In this document: positions 32,158 to 42,204 of the stretch, piece by piece
Numbering within the stretch: the first letter of the stretch is position 1
Layout: each line of letters begins with the position of its first letter
Assembly: GCF_050003625.1 (NCBI RefSeq)
Contig: NC_134398.1
Location: 90,347,832 to 90,411,831 of the forward strand
Length of the DNA: 64,000 nt
Source: Haematobia irritans
Taxonomy: Eukaryota > Arthropoda > Insecta > Diptera > Muscidae
Reading direction: 5' to 3'
Made by a program: the position numbers and the translations under genes
The notes under the pieces: model-generated
Databases searched by the model: none
Seen by the model: only the letters and a program-made list of their open reading frames with translations
Told to the model about the DNA's origin: nothing

Positions 32158-33251
32158 TCAACCATCAAATTGTGATACATCTAATTGATTGTTAAATTTT
32201 GTCTCTCTTTTAATATTCGAATCATGAACATTCTGTAAATTACTTAGTCTAAATTTTGGTTCATCCTTATGTCTAACAGACTTATAATTCTTTATATAAC
32301 CGACATCTCTTTTCTCGACATATGACTCTCTCCTAGTATTTCTTTTACCAATTACAATATTCTTATGGGCAATTACTCTCTCGTGTATTTTTTTCTTATC
32401 ACAATTACCAAACTCTATATCAATACCCTCATTTTGTAAATAATCCTTAATATTGATGCTCTTAAACTCGTTGTCCGTTATAAGTTTATGGAAATGTCCT
32501 TTTTGTGATTTGTAAAGTCGCATTACTTCTATAATTGTTTGATTGTCCTGTCATTTAAATAGTATGCTGTTGCAAATTTTGAAAACCAATCGATAAATGT
32601 CAAAAAGCTCGATTTAGTCTCAGTGTTAGACAACTTAGGTCTTATTGGATTTCGGTCAAATTTCACCTGACTATAAATCTTGCAATTATTCACATTCTTT
32701 TGTATTAACAGCTTTAGATTAGGTTTAGATTCATTGATTCCAGTATATCCTGTCTCATTTCTGTGATAAAAATGTATCTGCCCGTATGCCTCATCCTCTG
32801 AGGGCATATTCTCTGCCATGTATGCACAACGAACAAACTTAAAACCTGGCTGTCCTTGATAAAGGTCGATAATCTTCTTCTGCAATATATAATATCTATG
32901 ATCATCAAACTCACTAAATATTCCAATTTTTCCTCTCACAAGATTCTCAGTGAGAATGTGATCCAAGTCAGAATTCAAATCCCTAGAACTAATAAAAATT
33001 CTTTTGTTACCATTAACGACGTCAGTTTCTTTCCTTTTATTGTCGGTCAATATTATTTGAGTCCGGAATCTGTTCACTGTAGTATCCAATATTCCCACAT
33101 AATCGACATCACCCTCTGTCTGAGAATGGACGGTGGCTCTTCCATCATCATCATCATTATTGTATAATGAACACCCAGAATTGTCCAAATAATTGATCTC
33201 ACCAGATTCGAAATTGATCCTGTTCTTTTTGATCCGCGACTTCATTATCAT
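32158..33251 (-). pseudogene. pol: Gypsy B integrase region
   Basis: Two frames separated by a break at 32525. The first (from 33251) has HSQTEGDVDYVGILD, RTQIILTDNKRKE, IGIFSEFDDHRYYIL and the zinc-binding YGQIHFYHRNETGYTGINE, then FLTFIDWFSKFATAYYLNDR of the integrase core. The second (from 32523) has HKLITDNEFKSINIKDYL (second Asp), then loses the Glu-containing part: a deletion joins it to KNIVIGKRNTRRES and the C-terminal HKDEPKFRLSNLQNVH. Integrase is inactive. Confidence 0.83.
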
Positions 33252-33492
33252 GGCCCTTAATATAATTGAGAGTAATGTTAAACTCGCTCAACTTAAGGAT
33301 CCATCTATAAAGACGAGGATTAAGTTCCTTTAATTGAGATTTCACAAAAAGCCAACGTAGAGGCTGTGGTCAGAGAGTATCTCAAATTTTACACCATAAA
33401 ATACGGACGAAAATAACCCGTTGCCCAAACTATCGCAAGTTGCTCTTTTTCAGTGGCAGAGTAATTACTCTCATGCCTATTAAGAGTCCTAC

Positions 33493-33824
33493 CGTGGTGC
33501 AATGGTTAGCATGCCCGCCTTGCATACACAAGGTCGTGGGTTCGATTCCTGCTACGACCGAACACCAAAAAGTTTTTCAGCGGTGGATTATCCCACCTCA
33601 GTAATGCTGGTGACTTTCCGAGGGTTTCAAATCTTCTCTAAGTGGTTTCACTGTGGAACGCCGTTCGGACTCGGCTATAAAAAGGACGTCCCTTGTCATT
33701 GAGCTTAACATGGAATCGGGCAGCACACAGTGATAAGAGAGAAGTTCACCACTGTGGTATCACAATGGACAGAATAGTCTAAGTGAGCCTGATACATCGG
33801 GCTGCCACATAACCTAACCTAACC
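33493..33824 (+). mobile_element. tRNA-derived SINE with LOA-type tail
   Basis: About 332 bp flanked by the 12-bp direct repeat TAAGAGTCCTAC (33481-33492, 33825-33836). The head resembles tRNA-Ala(UGC), with CTTGCAT at the anticodon loop position. The body is unrelated to tRNA, and the tail (GTGGTATCACAATGGAC, GTCTAAGTGAGCCTGA, ATCGGGCTGCCAC, TAACC repeats) matches the LOA LINE 3' end. It splits the RNase H part of Gypsy B. Non-coding; likely moved by LOA RT. Confidence 0.95.
33495..33549 (+). promoter_or_regulatory. Pol III internal promoter of the SINE (A and B boxes)
   Basis: A box TGGTGCAATGG at 33495-33505 and B box GGTTCGATTCC at 33539-33549, spaced as in tRNA genes. Confidence 0.85.
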
Positions 33825-33836
33825 TAAGAGTCCTAC

Positions 33837-34923
33837 TTGCATGGCAGATTGGATGTCCATTTTGCTGCAAAACAGCATCAACTGCATTTGTGCTAGCATC
33901 GGTCACTAACTGAAATGGTCTATTAAAGTCCGGATACTTCAGTACCGGCGCTTCAGTCAGTATCCTCTTCATTTTTTCGAAGCAATTCACATAATTAGGA
34001 TCATTAACATCTAGTTTAATGTCCTTATGTAAATATTTTATCATCGAATATGCTACTTTATAATAGTCCTTGATAAATTTCCTATAATATCCAGTTATAC
34101 CAAGGAACGGTTTAATACCCTTAATGGTGTGTGGTAATTTCAAATTCAGTATCGCGGAAATCTTATCAGGATTTGGCTTAACTCCCTCCGTTGTTAATAA
34201 ATGGCCCAAGTACAAAGTCTCCTTTGCAAAAAATGAGCACTTGTTCATTTGAATCCTTAGATTCGCCTCTCTTAATTTTTGAAAAATTTTCTTAATGTTG
34301 TCAATATGCTCATGAAGGCTCGTGGAAAATACAAGGATATCCAAGTAAACAACACATATTTTATTGATGTAATCCTTGAGTACATTATTTATTAATCGCT
34401 GAAACGTCGCCGGAGTATTTTTCAGGCCAAAGGGCATTCGTACGAATTCGTAGTGACCATATGGGGTGGAAAATGCAGTTTTCGGTCTGTCCTCTGGTTT
34501 AAGTACGATCTGGTGAAAACCCTTAGCAAGGTCAATAGTCGAGAAATACTGGGATCTGCCCAATTTATCAAGAATAGTGTCAATATTTGGTATTGGGAAC
34601 TTATCATCCACCGTCACATTATAAATGTGGGGATAACGATAAATTTTCGTATATATAGGCCTATCAGTAATTGTCCTAATATTATGTTGTATTATCTGGG
34701 TACTTCCCAAAACATCGCCCTCCTTAAATGCTAGATCACTAAAAGATTGAATAATATCCTCTAGAGCAATTGTGTCCTCTTGATTTAAATTTTTAAATAA
34801 ATGGTGCAAAACCCTATCATTTATATTCAAAGACTCTAACTGGTAAATTTGATCTAAAAAATAAGTACAAAAAGGAATAAAATCAATCCGTCTGTCATTT
34901 ATGGTCAATGTGTCACTATCCAT
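33837..34923 (-). pseudogene. pol: Gypsy B RT, with a lost active-site Asp
   Basis: RT motifs DDKFPIPNIDTILDKLG, FSTIDLAKGFHQIVL (first Asp), FVRMPFGLKNTPATFQRL, then VVYLDILVFST: one Asp of the YLDD box is missing (near 34340). LYLGHLLTTEGVKPNP and RPFQLVTDAS (RNase H) follow, up to the SINE. An earlier deletion joins YRYPHI to YNVTVDDKF, removing the PSPW/VKK region. The frame is otherwise open for 369 codons. Confidence 0.87.
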
Positions 34924-35218
34924 ATCTATTATAGCCCCAAGGTCTCAAAATATTTTGTCCCAAAATCGCGTCAAAATCCCTATTTTTTAAGCTGGTCAAT
35001 TTCCACGACATTGTTGCCATCTCGCCAAACTCGTGGGGTAATTCTGTAATTATTTCATGGGTAATGGATGTACTACCATTCAGTGATGAAAATGAAATAC
35101 TCTTTTTAAGGGGCTTTCTTTCATAATTTAACAAACTACCACTATCTAAAACTGAGGTAGTCGAACCCGTATCAATTAAGGCCCTTGTCTTTTCCCCACC
35201 AATGGTGAGGTAAATCAT
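34916..35218 (-). CDS. pol: Gypsy B aspartic protease
   Basis: 100 codons with KTRALIDTGSTTSVLD (DTG active site) and DAILGQNIL (the ILG motif), the two marks of a retropepsin. It overlaps the RT frame by 8 bases and the Gag end by 4, consistent with frameshift-linked polyprotein pieces. It matures Gag and Pol. Confidence 0.82.
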   Translation of the reverse strand: MIYLTIGGEKTRALIDTGSTTSVLDSGSLLNYERKPLKKSISFSSLNGSTSITHEIITELPHEFGEMATMSWKLTSLKNRDFDAILGQNILRPWGYNRYG

Positions 35219-36003
35219 TGGAAGTGCCTTCTTGAATCAGTTGTATGAAAATTTAGCTGTTCATCACTGTATGAAGACTGTTGGCAATGAGCATCAATAT
35301 GGTCAATTTGCATTTGAGATGAACCATTCCGATCGAAAGTATTACCACCATTCATATCATTTCCTCTAAATTGTAAACTATTTCTACTGGAATAATTTCT
35401 TGTCTGATTACTCATGACAAACAAAATTTCCCCTTACATTATTTGTTGCGATAAGAATTTCGATTGTAATTATCAACGTTTTCTTTCACATTTTTCTCCT
35501 TACTCTCATCCTTATTTCTAATTAAACCCTCTCGTTCCAGCAAATTGTATGCATCTCTCAATTTTACTATGTTTCTGTTAATAACAACAGATGCTAAATT
35601 TACATCAATGTTATTGAGAAAAGTTCTCAAAATAATCTTTTCAACATACAATGGGATGAATTCGATTGGTTTCGTATTATCATACTCATATTTTTCATTT
35701 AGCTTACATAATATACATCGCAGTTGTTTATAATAATTGACAACACCGGTATCCTTTGCAGCAAATGCCTCCTGGTAAAGCTGGTGATATGATTCTCGTA
35801 TACCAAAGTTATTAATTAGTGCCTCTCTTCCCACGTTGGGTTAGGCCCCAAAGTTCGCCCTCATCACATTGGCCAAGAGAGAGTATGGTATCCACTTCTC
35901 TCAAAAAAGACGTTAGAGCGTAAGTGTCATCTCCTCTGTACTCACGTATATGTTGAGCGTCTTTTAGCACATCATTTATTGAGATAACTACCTGTGACGT
36001 CAT
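35215..36003 (-). pseudogene. gag: Gypsy B gag
   Basis: Three frames: 35812-36003 (MTSQVVISINDVLKDAQHI, FLREVDTIL), 35439-35834 (NNFGIRESYHQLYQEAFAA, PIEFIPLYVEKIILRTFLNNI, LASVVINRNIVKLRDAY) and 35215-35424 (Asn/Ser-rich end). This is 17.6/297-type Gag without a zinc knuckle in view. The first and second frames overlap but text between them is missing, pointing to an internal deletion. Confidence 0.8.
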
Positions 36004-36829
36004 TGTTGTTATTGTTGTTGATCCAAATCACTGAAATGCTTGTGGGGAGTTGGGGATACTGTCTTTTTGTTTTGTCTTAAGGTGGGTATTAAGTTCGATT
36101 TTAGCCGCTAATTTTCACTAAAGTGAAAACTAAATCAGTAAAAAAAGTTATAAAATTATACACATTTGTTGTAGATTTCATTATAACTTGATGGGGAATA
36201 TCCCAAAGCAAATTTTCACAAAGTTTGTATTCCTTAAAATGGATTATTAAAGAAAAGTAATCGTGAAAAATTGACGATTTTAGCGGCTAAACTCGAACTT
36301 AATACCCACCTTTAGTCTCCATACTTTGTGTAGACTTGATCACTGTTATTTTGTTACTCTGCATAGAGCAATCCAGATTGCCGACTCACTTTGCTTTTGC
36401 TGTGCTTTATCAAATTCGTTAATTTTGTTTGTTCTTAATTTCACATTACAGCATTGATTGCATTTGTCTTTCAATGACATAGAAACATTAAGCAAAGGTC
36501 AAATGCACCAAGTTTTCTAATTTCTTTAAATTTTATTTATGATTTTTCTTAACTCAATTAATATTTTTTCTTAATTCACATTATTGGTTTATATCATTTT
36601 TTTCATAAATTATTTAGTTTTACAAATTACATTTTATTCTCACTGAATTCACTTTAAATTTCAAATATGGAGTTTTAATTTTTTAACAAATTATTTAATA
36701 ACAGAATGGAAATCGTTTTTTATTTATTTATATTTTTTTAAATCAGCAAACTTAAGTTCACATGTTCGTATTTACTATGATTTCCAATAAAAAATTTAAT
36801 TTCTTAAGGTTCACAACCTTGACTGCGCC
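36004..36829 (-). other. Leader of Gypsy B
   Basis: AT-rich non-coding sequence between the primer site and gag, containing a MITE (36080-36311). No other recognisable feature. Confidence 0.7.
36080..36311. mobile_element. MITE, PIF/Harbinger-like, TTA duplication
   Basis: 232 bp. Ends AGGTGGGTATTAAGTTCGA and its inverted partner, extending to TTAGC(C/G)GCTAA for an arm of about 30 bp. TTA stands on both sides (36077-36079, 36312-36314), the three-base duplication of the PIF/Harbinger group. A truncated relative is at 45882-45976. No coding. Confidence 0.9.
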
Positions 36830-36830
36830 A
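36813..36830 (-). other. Primer-binding site of Gypsy B (tRNA-Ser type)
   Basis: On the minus strand TGGCGCAGTCAAGG begins at the last base of the 5' LTR. TGGCGCAGTC is the usual primer site of the 17.6/297 group (serine tRNA). Confidence 0.75.
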
Positions 36831-37095
36831 GTTTGTAATATTAAAACACAATTGATTTAATTTAATAATTTTATTTAAATTCCAAATAGTCTTAACTCTA
36901 CAGATTCTACGGATCAACTGACTACATATTCAAAAATGGAGATGAATATAAAGAGTGTGTAATCAAAAATAGTCATTAAAATAGATAATTATTATAACAT
37001 AGATAAAGGATAAAAATGAAAACTATAAATAATGGGTAACGAATGTGGAGAGTAAATAAAAGAATTAATTAAATAGCAGTTAGTGAATCGTAACT
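36830..37095 (-). repeat. 5' LTR of Gypsy B
   Basis: 266 bp, partner of 31774-32024, plus-strand view AGTTTGTAATATTA...ATCGTAACT, followed by CATG of the target duplication and BEL/Pao 2 text. Confidence 0.9.
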
Positions 37096-37337
37096 CATGT
37101 AATACAGAAATGGGATGGGTTGTGTTTGGTCCATGTCCCAGTGTAGCGCCATCGCAAAATTCATGTCTGTTTGCAAACGTAAGAGGAAATGACGAACAAG
37201 CTGTTGCAGATTACTTTAATATTGAAAATATGGGCATGAGATCAGCTCCTGTTGTTGAAAGTGATGAAATTACAAGAGCCTAACAAATTCTACATGAAAC
37301 TACAAAAGAATTGGTCATCGATTCCAAACCGGCCTTG
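37096..37337 (+). pseudogene. pol: BEL/Pao 2, protease-RT linker remnant
   Basis: Text SCNTEMGWVVFGPCPSVAPSQ, FNIENMGMRSAPVVES and, after a stop (37280-37282) and a frameshift, KRIGHRFQTGL is the BEL segment between DUF1758 and RT. It directly continues the part that ends GLDHAFLG at 10029. It is cut at 37337 by a foldback-like element and no later BEL 2 sequence was found. Confidence 0.8.
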
Positions 37338-38531
37338 TATAGAAAAATTATTACCATACAGTCTCAAAACGATACCGTACGTTATTGATAGTTAGACAAA
37401 CCCGTATGGTACAATATAAATACCGAATGGTACAACCGGTACGCAAAGCATGAAAGTACCTTTCCGTATTATGAAAGTACCAATATGGGAATGAAAATAA
37501 TACCTAAGCGGTATTATTATTTATACCATAAAGGTATTGATGTATAAACAGTGAGGTATTACCAAATAATACCTAATCGGTATTGGGTTTAATACCAACC
37601 CTGTATTAATTATAGTAATACATATTTAGTTTAATAAAACACACATAAAATGTATTTGTTTCTTTATTTCATTTAATACATAACATGCATATATACAGCT
37701 ACACTGGTAGAAAAAAGGCGGTACGTGGCCATTACCGTTTGGTATTAATTGATTGGTTCACGTTACTTTCTAATTTTGATACCACTTTCTATCAAATCAT
37801 TTACATCCGGTATTATTATGGTATTAACTATCACATACCCGTAGCATATGATATGTCACCGTTGCTAAAAACTAAGTGGTCGCCTTAGTAGCTTAGTTTG
37901 TTCACATAAAGTAGATAGACGCGTTAATTGCAATATTTCTTGTAAAACATGATGACTGAAAAAACTAAATTTGTGGATATAGCGAAGTATTCGTAAGCAT
38001 AAAATGTTTTAGCATTATTAATGTTTACTAATTCGGAACCATACTCTCATTAGATACGTAAGAGACATACAAAAGCTTTCCAAATCTCACAACAGACAGC
38101 TTGAGGCATGCAGAGCCTGCGATGGGACATAAAATTCAAAGAATAATTTTGCATGAAAAAAGTGGTGAAGTGTATGTACTAAGTATTTTATAAATGTATT
38201 AAAGGAAATGTCATTGTTACGTCTGTTTTATTGAACTAATATGTATAATAACAATAAATATCGGGTTTGTATTAAACCCAATACCGTTTTGGTATTATTT
38301 GGTAATACCACACTGTTTATACATCAATAACTTAATGGTATAAATATTAATACCGCTTAGGCATTATTTTTAATACCATTTTGGTATTTTCATAATACCG
38401 TATGGTACGTTCATGCTTTGCGTACCGCATGTACCGTTCGGTATTGATATTGTACTATACGGGGTTGGCTAACTATCAATAACGTACGGTATCGATTTGA
38501 GCCCGTATGGTAATAATTTTTCTATGGGTGT
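37338..38531. mobile_element. Foldback-like element with long inverted repeats
   Basis: Left arm (about 37338-37640) and right arm (about 38225-38531) are inverted copies: TAGAAAAATTATTACCATAC, ATACCGTACGTTATTGATAG and GGTACGCAAAGCATGAA occur at both ends. Arms are filled with GGTATTA/TAATACC words. The right end is ACACCCATAG; the left end lacks the first bases. The 580-bp middle has no convincing gene. A third arm lies at 63003-63349. Confidence 0.85.
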
Positions 38532-39570
38532 AATCATATCTCCATGCACAGAAAAAAAAGTGCCTCGTAAATTTAAGAAGATTTTTATAATAATTTATTA
38601 CAAGAATTTTCCAGAATTTTAGTTCATTTTTCGTATCTTCAACGAAATTTTACAAATTCTAAGTAGCAATCGTTTAGTTCATGGCCTACAAAATACGATG
38701 GAAATTTCCTTAAAAAATTTCTTAACTGGTAGTGAAAAATTCGTTTGTCATGCTATAAATCTACTTGTGAAATGTAAAGTATTTTCTAAATAATAAGTGC
38801 AATTTACTATAATATTTTTTTGTGTGAGAAAATTTTTTTTTACGAAAAATGAACTTGAAAGTGGATAGCAATTTCTTACTGACAATTCCTATAGTTAATA
38901 ATTGTTGGTAAAAAATTACCCAATGAAATATTTTTAGTTCACATGTAATTAAATTTATAGACATTTTCGTCAAAAATGGTAGATAACATTTCATGAAAAT
39001 TTTAAGTTAAACGTTTCATCGTTCATAAACTGGTATGCCTTTACGAATATTATTCTTAGAGTAAATTGTCAGCAGATGCGATGAACTAATGCATAGTACT
39101 GAGATCTTTATCGGCACAGTGGAATGTGATTAATGATGATGTTACTTGAGTTTTCTTGTGTATACATGAGCGTGGGGTTGTTTTTATTTTTGTTCATTTA
39201 GTGGTTTGTGTGTGTGTTTGTTATTCGCGGATGGTTTATTTGGCTGGATGAGGTGTTGTTTTCAATAAAGGCACATGTGTTTTTGTTGTTGTAGGAATGT
39301 TTTGGCTTTGCTTGGCATGCTTCAGTTGTATAGTTGGCGTTGGCGTGGGCTTTTGCATCTTTTAAGTAGGTATGCAACAAGAGAATATAAAGGCATGGAA
39401 TATTTTGTATTTTTGAGACATATATTGGTGTTTGTTTATTAAACCTTTTAAATGAAAGTTATTAATATTTTATCGGTAGTTTAGAAAAAAGTTATTAAGA
39501 ATATTTAGGAAACTATGTTGAAATTGAAAGTGTATTGAAATTTTTATTATTCTATGTAAAAAATTAATAT
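38532..39570. other. AT-rich sequence without recognised genes
   Basis: About 1 kb. A 15-bp inverted pair AGTTCATTTTTCGTA occurs at 38621-38635 and 38841-38855, hinting at a small unidentified MITE. A short GT-rich run lies near 39207-39222. Nothing coding is convincing. Confidence 0.5.
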
Positions 39571-40048
39571 TCAATTCCAGATGAATTTGGAAAATTATTG
39601 TTATATCTCAGTGTATAGTTTATTCTTAAATTGGTAAGTATTTTTTTAATATGACTTTCTTTTAAAAAGAATATTTTGTATGTATATTATTATTTGTTAA
39701 TTAATTATTTTGGAAACCAGTTTAATGTTTTTCTTTGTTGTAAAAACAATATTTAATTTCAGAGCAACTCCAGATGGATTCGAACAAATTTAAAAAATAG
39801 AGAATTGGTAAGTTTTCTTTTAAAAATTGGCTTTATTTCAACTAGAATTTTTACGTTTTTGTGACCTTTTTATCATCAAAATTACAGGTTTTTAATACCT
39901 TATTTAGTATTTCTTTAATCAATTTTTTTAGAAACCAATGTAATATTTTTAATGTAAAAACAAATATTTAATTTCAGAATAAACCCTTAAAAATTTGGAC
40001 AAATTTTTTGTACTCCTTTGCCTGTAATTTAATAGTGAATTGGTAAGG
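39571..40048 (+). repeat. Tandem array of three exon-like units
   Basis: Three imperfect repeats of 182-215 bp. Each has a splice-acceptor-like (TTTAATTTCAG or CAATTCCAG), a short block (39581-39633, 39763-39807, 39978-40042) and a donor-like ATTG/GTAAG. Intervening parts are also related (GGAAACCA..., GTAAAAACAAATATTTAATTTCAG). Lengths 53, 45 and 65 are not in a common phase. Whether they are spliced is unknown. Confidence 0.65.
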
Positions 40049-40620
40049 ATTCTGTTTAAGTTAGAATAAAGATTAATTGGGTTTAATAGTGTTCGTTAGA
40101 ATTTGTATACTACTTTTTGGTACATCCCTGCCAGAGTAGAAATGTCATAATTCCAATATTAATTTATCTTGTCAAAAGCCCCCGCCTTCCGCCATCTTGG
40201 TTGAGAGCATCTCTCACTTGACTTGTTATCGATAAGCCAATTGGTGCAGTTGCAAAATTTATCCATATCGTTGGAAATTATAGGTAATATTGTTTACCAT
40301 TTTGTATTTATTTAAAACCCTCAATAAAGCCTCCTGCTTTTATTATACATTGAAAATACTAAACTATCGTGTTTATTTTTCTTTATATTTTCCATATTTT
40401 TCGCAATCGGCGAACATTTTGGTCCTTCGAACCGGATAATTGGACTTCGGAGTGGAAGAATTGGTTTAACCGGTGTTTTCTTGGTTTTTGTTTTAGACAC
40501 AGTCCACCTGACCTGGTCATCACCTTCACCTAAATTCAAACCAATCATTTCATCATCCTCAACATCTATTTCATCGTATTATAAGGTAAGTGCAGTGCAT
40601 TTTCCCTTATAAAGTGAGTT
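40049..40620. other. Unassigned sequence upstream of the CR1-like LINE
   Basis: It contains a denser GC patch (40160-40230) and, on the minus strand, an 75-codon frame (40321-40548) with an acidic start (GEGDDQVRWTV) and basic stretch (SKTKTKKTPVKP). I do not recognise it, and on the + strand it may be LINE 5' UTR. A donor-like AAGGTAAGTG lies at 40582-40591. Confidence 0.35.
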
Positions 40621-41069
40621 TGCGGTCGGTGCAACAACAAATATAGTGGTCGTCCGTCCATTTAAAGAAAAAAAGGTTGTTTTACAACGCTACGCGATCG
40701 TTTTTATTGTAAATATTCCTAAAAGTGGTATACAAGTATAGTGATATCAGTGAATATTAGTGTTTTTTTGATTTAAAGTGGTTTCTTTGCTTTTATTGGC
40801 GTGAAAATATCGTTTTTCAGTGTTTTTAATTAAATTTTCATTTGCCGACGGCAAAACGCATTAAAGTTTGTTGTTTTTGTTATTCCATTTTGCCGTCTGT
40901 CCAAATAATTTCGGAGAGAAATAACTAAAAGTATTTGTTTTCACCACTTTCGTACACTAATATTCACTATACACATATATCACTCTCTTTATTTCGTATA
41001 TTCACCACTTCTTCGCGTTTTCTTTGCTGAAATTTCATTTATTTATTTTTGTTTCGGTCATTTGCATTT

Positions 41070-42015
41070 ATGGGAAACACCTCTAAAACTCCACGTCTTT
41101 CCGACTCCCCTTTCCGAATGCTGCAACTTATTGATGAACGCTTGGAAAAATTGAGTTCCCGTCTTGAAAACCGCATCTTATCGTTGATTACGGCATCAGA
41201 AGCCCGCATTGTTAACAAATTTGAATTGAAGATAGCCGAGATGAGATCGGACCTGGATAATATGGCCGAAAGGGTCACCAAAATAGAAACTGTGATAGAT
41301 GAAGTCCGGGTTATCAAAACTAATCTAGTAACTACGATAGAAAGGGTTACTCAAGTTGAAACTATGATGGGCGAAGTTCGGGTAATGAAGTCACAAATTA
41401 ATGAACTTCGAATGCAATCTCTGAAACAAGAAAATGCGCCACTCTCAGCTGACTTGCGCATAAACGGTATACCGATCTTCAAAAATGAGGACTTAATTAG
41501 CATTTTCACTAGTATTTGTAATAGTTGTAACATAAAAGTTCCATACATCGTTTGCAAAATAGAAACAATACTAAGGAAAGAGAATCCCCTGATGCTGTCA
41601 TTATTGCAACATTAATGTCCCAATATGATAAGAGCTTCTTTTTAAAATCCCTATCACGCCATAGAAAGGGCTGTAACAACACCCATTGCTCAATACGATT
41701 GGCTTTGATTCAAATCGACAGTATTATATCAATGAGAATCTGTCAAATACAAATTTTAGATATCTACAAGCCGCTATATCACTAAAAAAGAGTAAGGTCA
41801 TACACTCTGCTTATGCCTTTAAGGGACTTGTCTATATAAGGCGCCATCAGGATGATACTCCAATATGTGTTGTACACGACGATGTATTGGACGGATTTCG
41901 CCTACATTCTCAAAATAGCCGAATAACACCTTGTTGGATAAACCCGGGAACAACTGAGCTACGTGCTGTTATCATCAAACATTTATTTTTAGATACCTAT
42001 ATATATCATGTTTAA
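41070..42015 (+). pseudogene. CR1-like ORF1 protein
   Basis: From ATG at 41070 (MGNTSKTPRLSDSP). A long coiled coil (MLQLIDERLEKLSSRLENRI through ERVTKIETVIDEVRVIK and a second similar heptad block, about residues 12-115), then an RRM-like start DLRINGIPIFKNEDLISIF. Frame breaks near 41570 and 41690; the C-terminal text continues in other frames (DAVIIATLMSQYDKSFFLKS; IGFDSNRQYYINENLSNTNF; SAYAFKGLVYIRR). ORF1 binds LINE RNA as a trimer-forming chaperone. Two frameshifts. Confidence 0.82.
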
Positions 42016-42204
42016 TATTTCTTATTTTTACCTTATTATTTATTTATATACTCATTTTACTATTGTCACTGGTTTCTATGCATATCCCTTTTGGCTACTC
42101 TACGGATTTTTCATTTTCCTATTTTTCCATAACATTCAATAACCAATATCTTCTATGTGTCACAACGGTTTCTTCACTTTTTCTTAACATTTACAATTAT
42201 CATC

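Larger units (their letters stand above)
31774..37095 (-). mobile_element. Ty3/Gypsy element B (17.6/297-like)
   Basis: LTRs at 31774-32024 and 36830-37095 with AGTT...AACT ends, a tRNA-Ser-type primer site next to the 5' LTR, and a polypurine tract next to the 3' LTR. Outer flanks CGTG (31770-31773) and CATG (37096-37099) look like a 4-bp duplication with one change. Gag, protease, RT and integrase pieces resemble the 17.6/297 group. No env frame is visible between integrase and the 3' LTR. Carries a SINE and a MITE. Confidence 0.92.

Noticed and set aside
33502..33702. 66-codon frame in the SINE
   Set aside because: The SINE is a pol III non-coding element with tRNA head and LINE tail; the frame is accidental.
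37685..37888. 67-codon frame in the foldback element as a transposase
   Set aside because: Too short, no catalytic motif, and rich in codons expected from AT-rich sequence.
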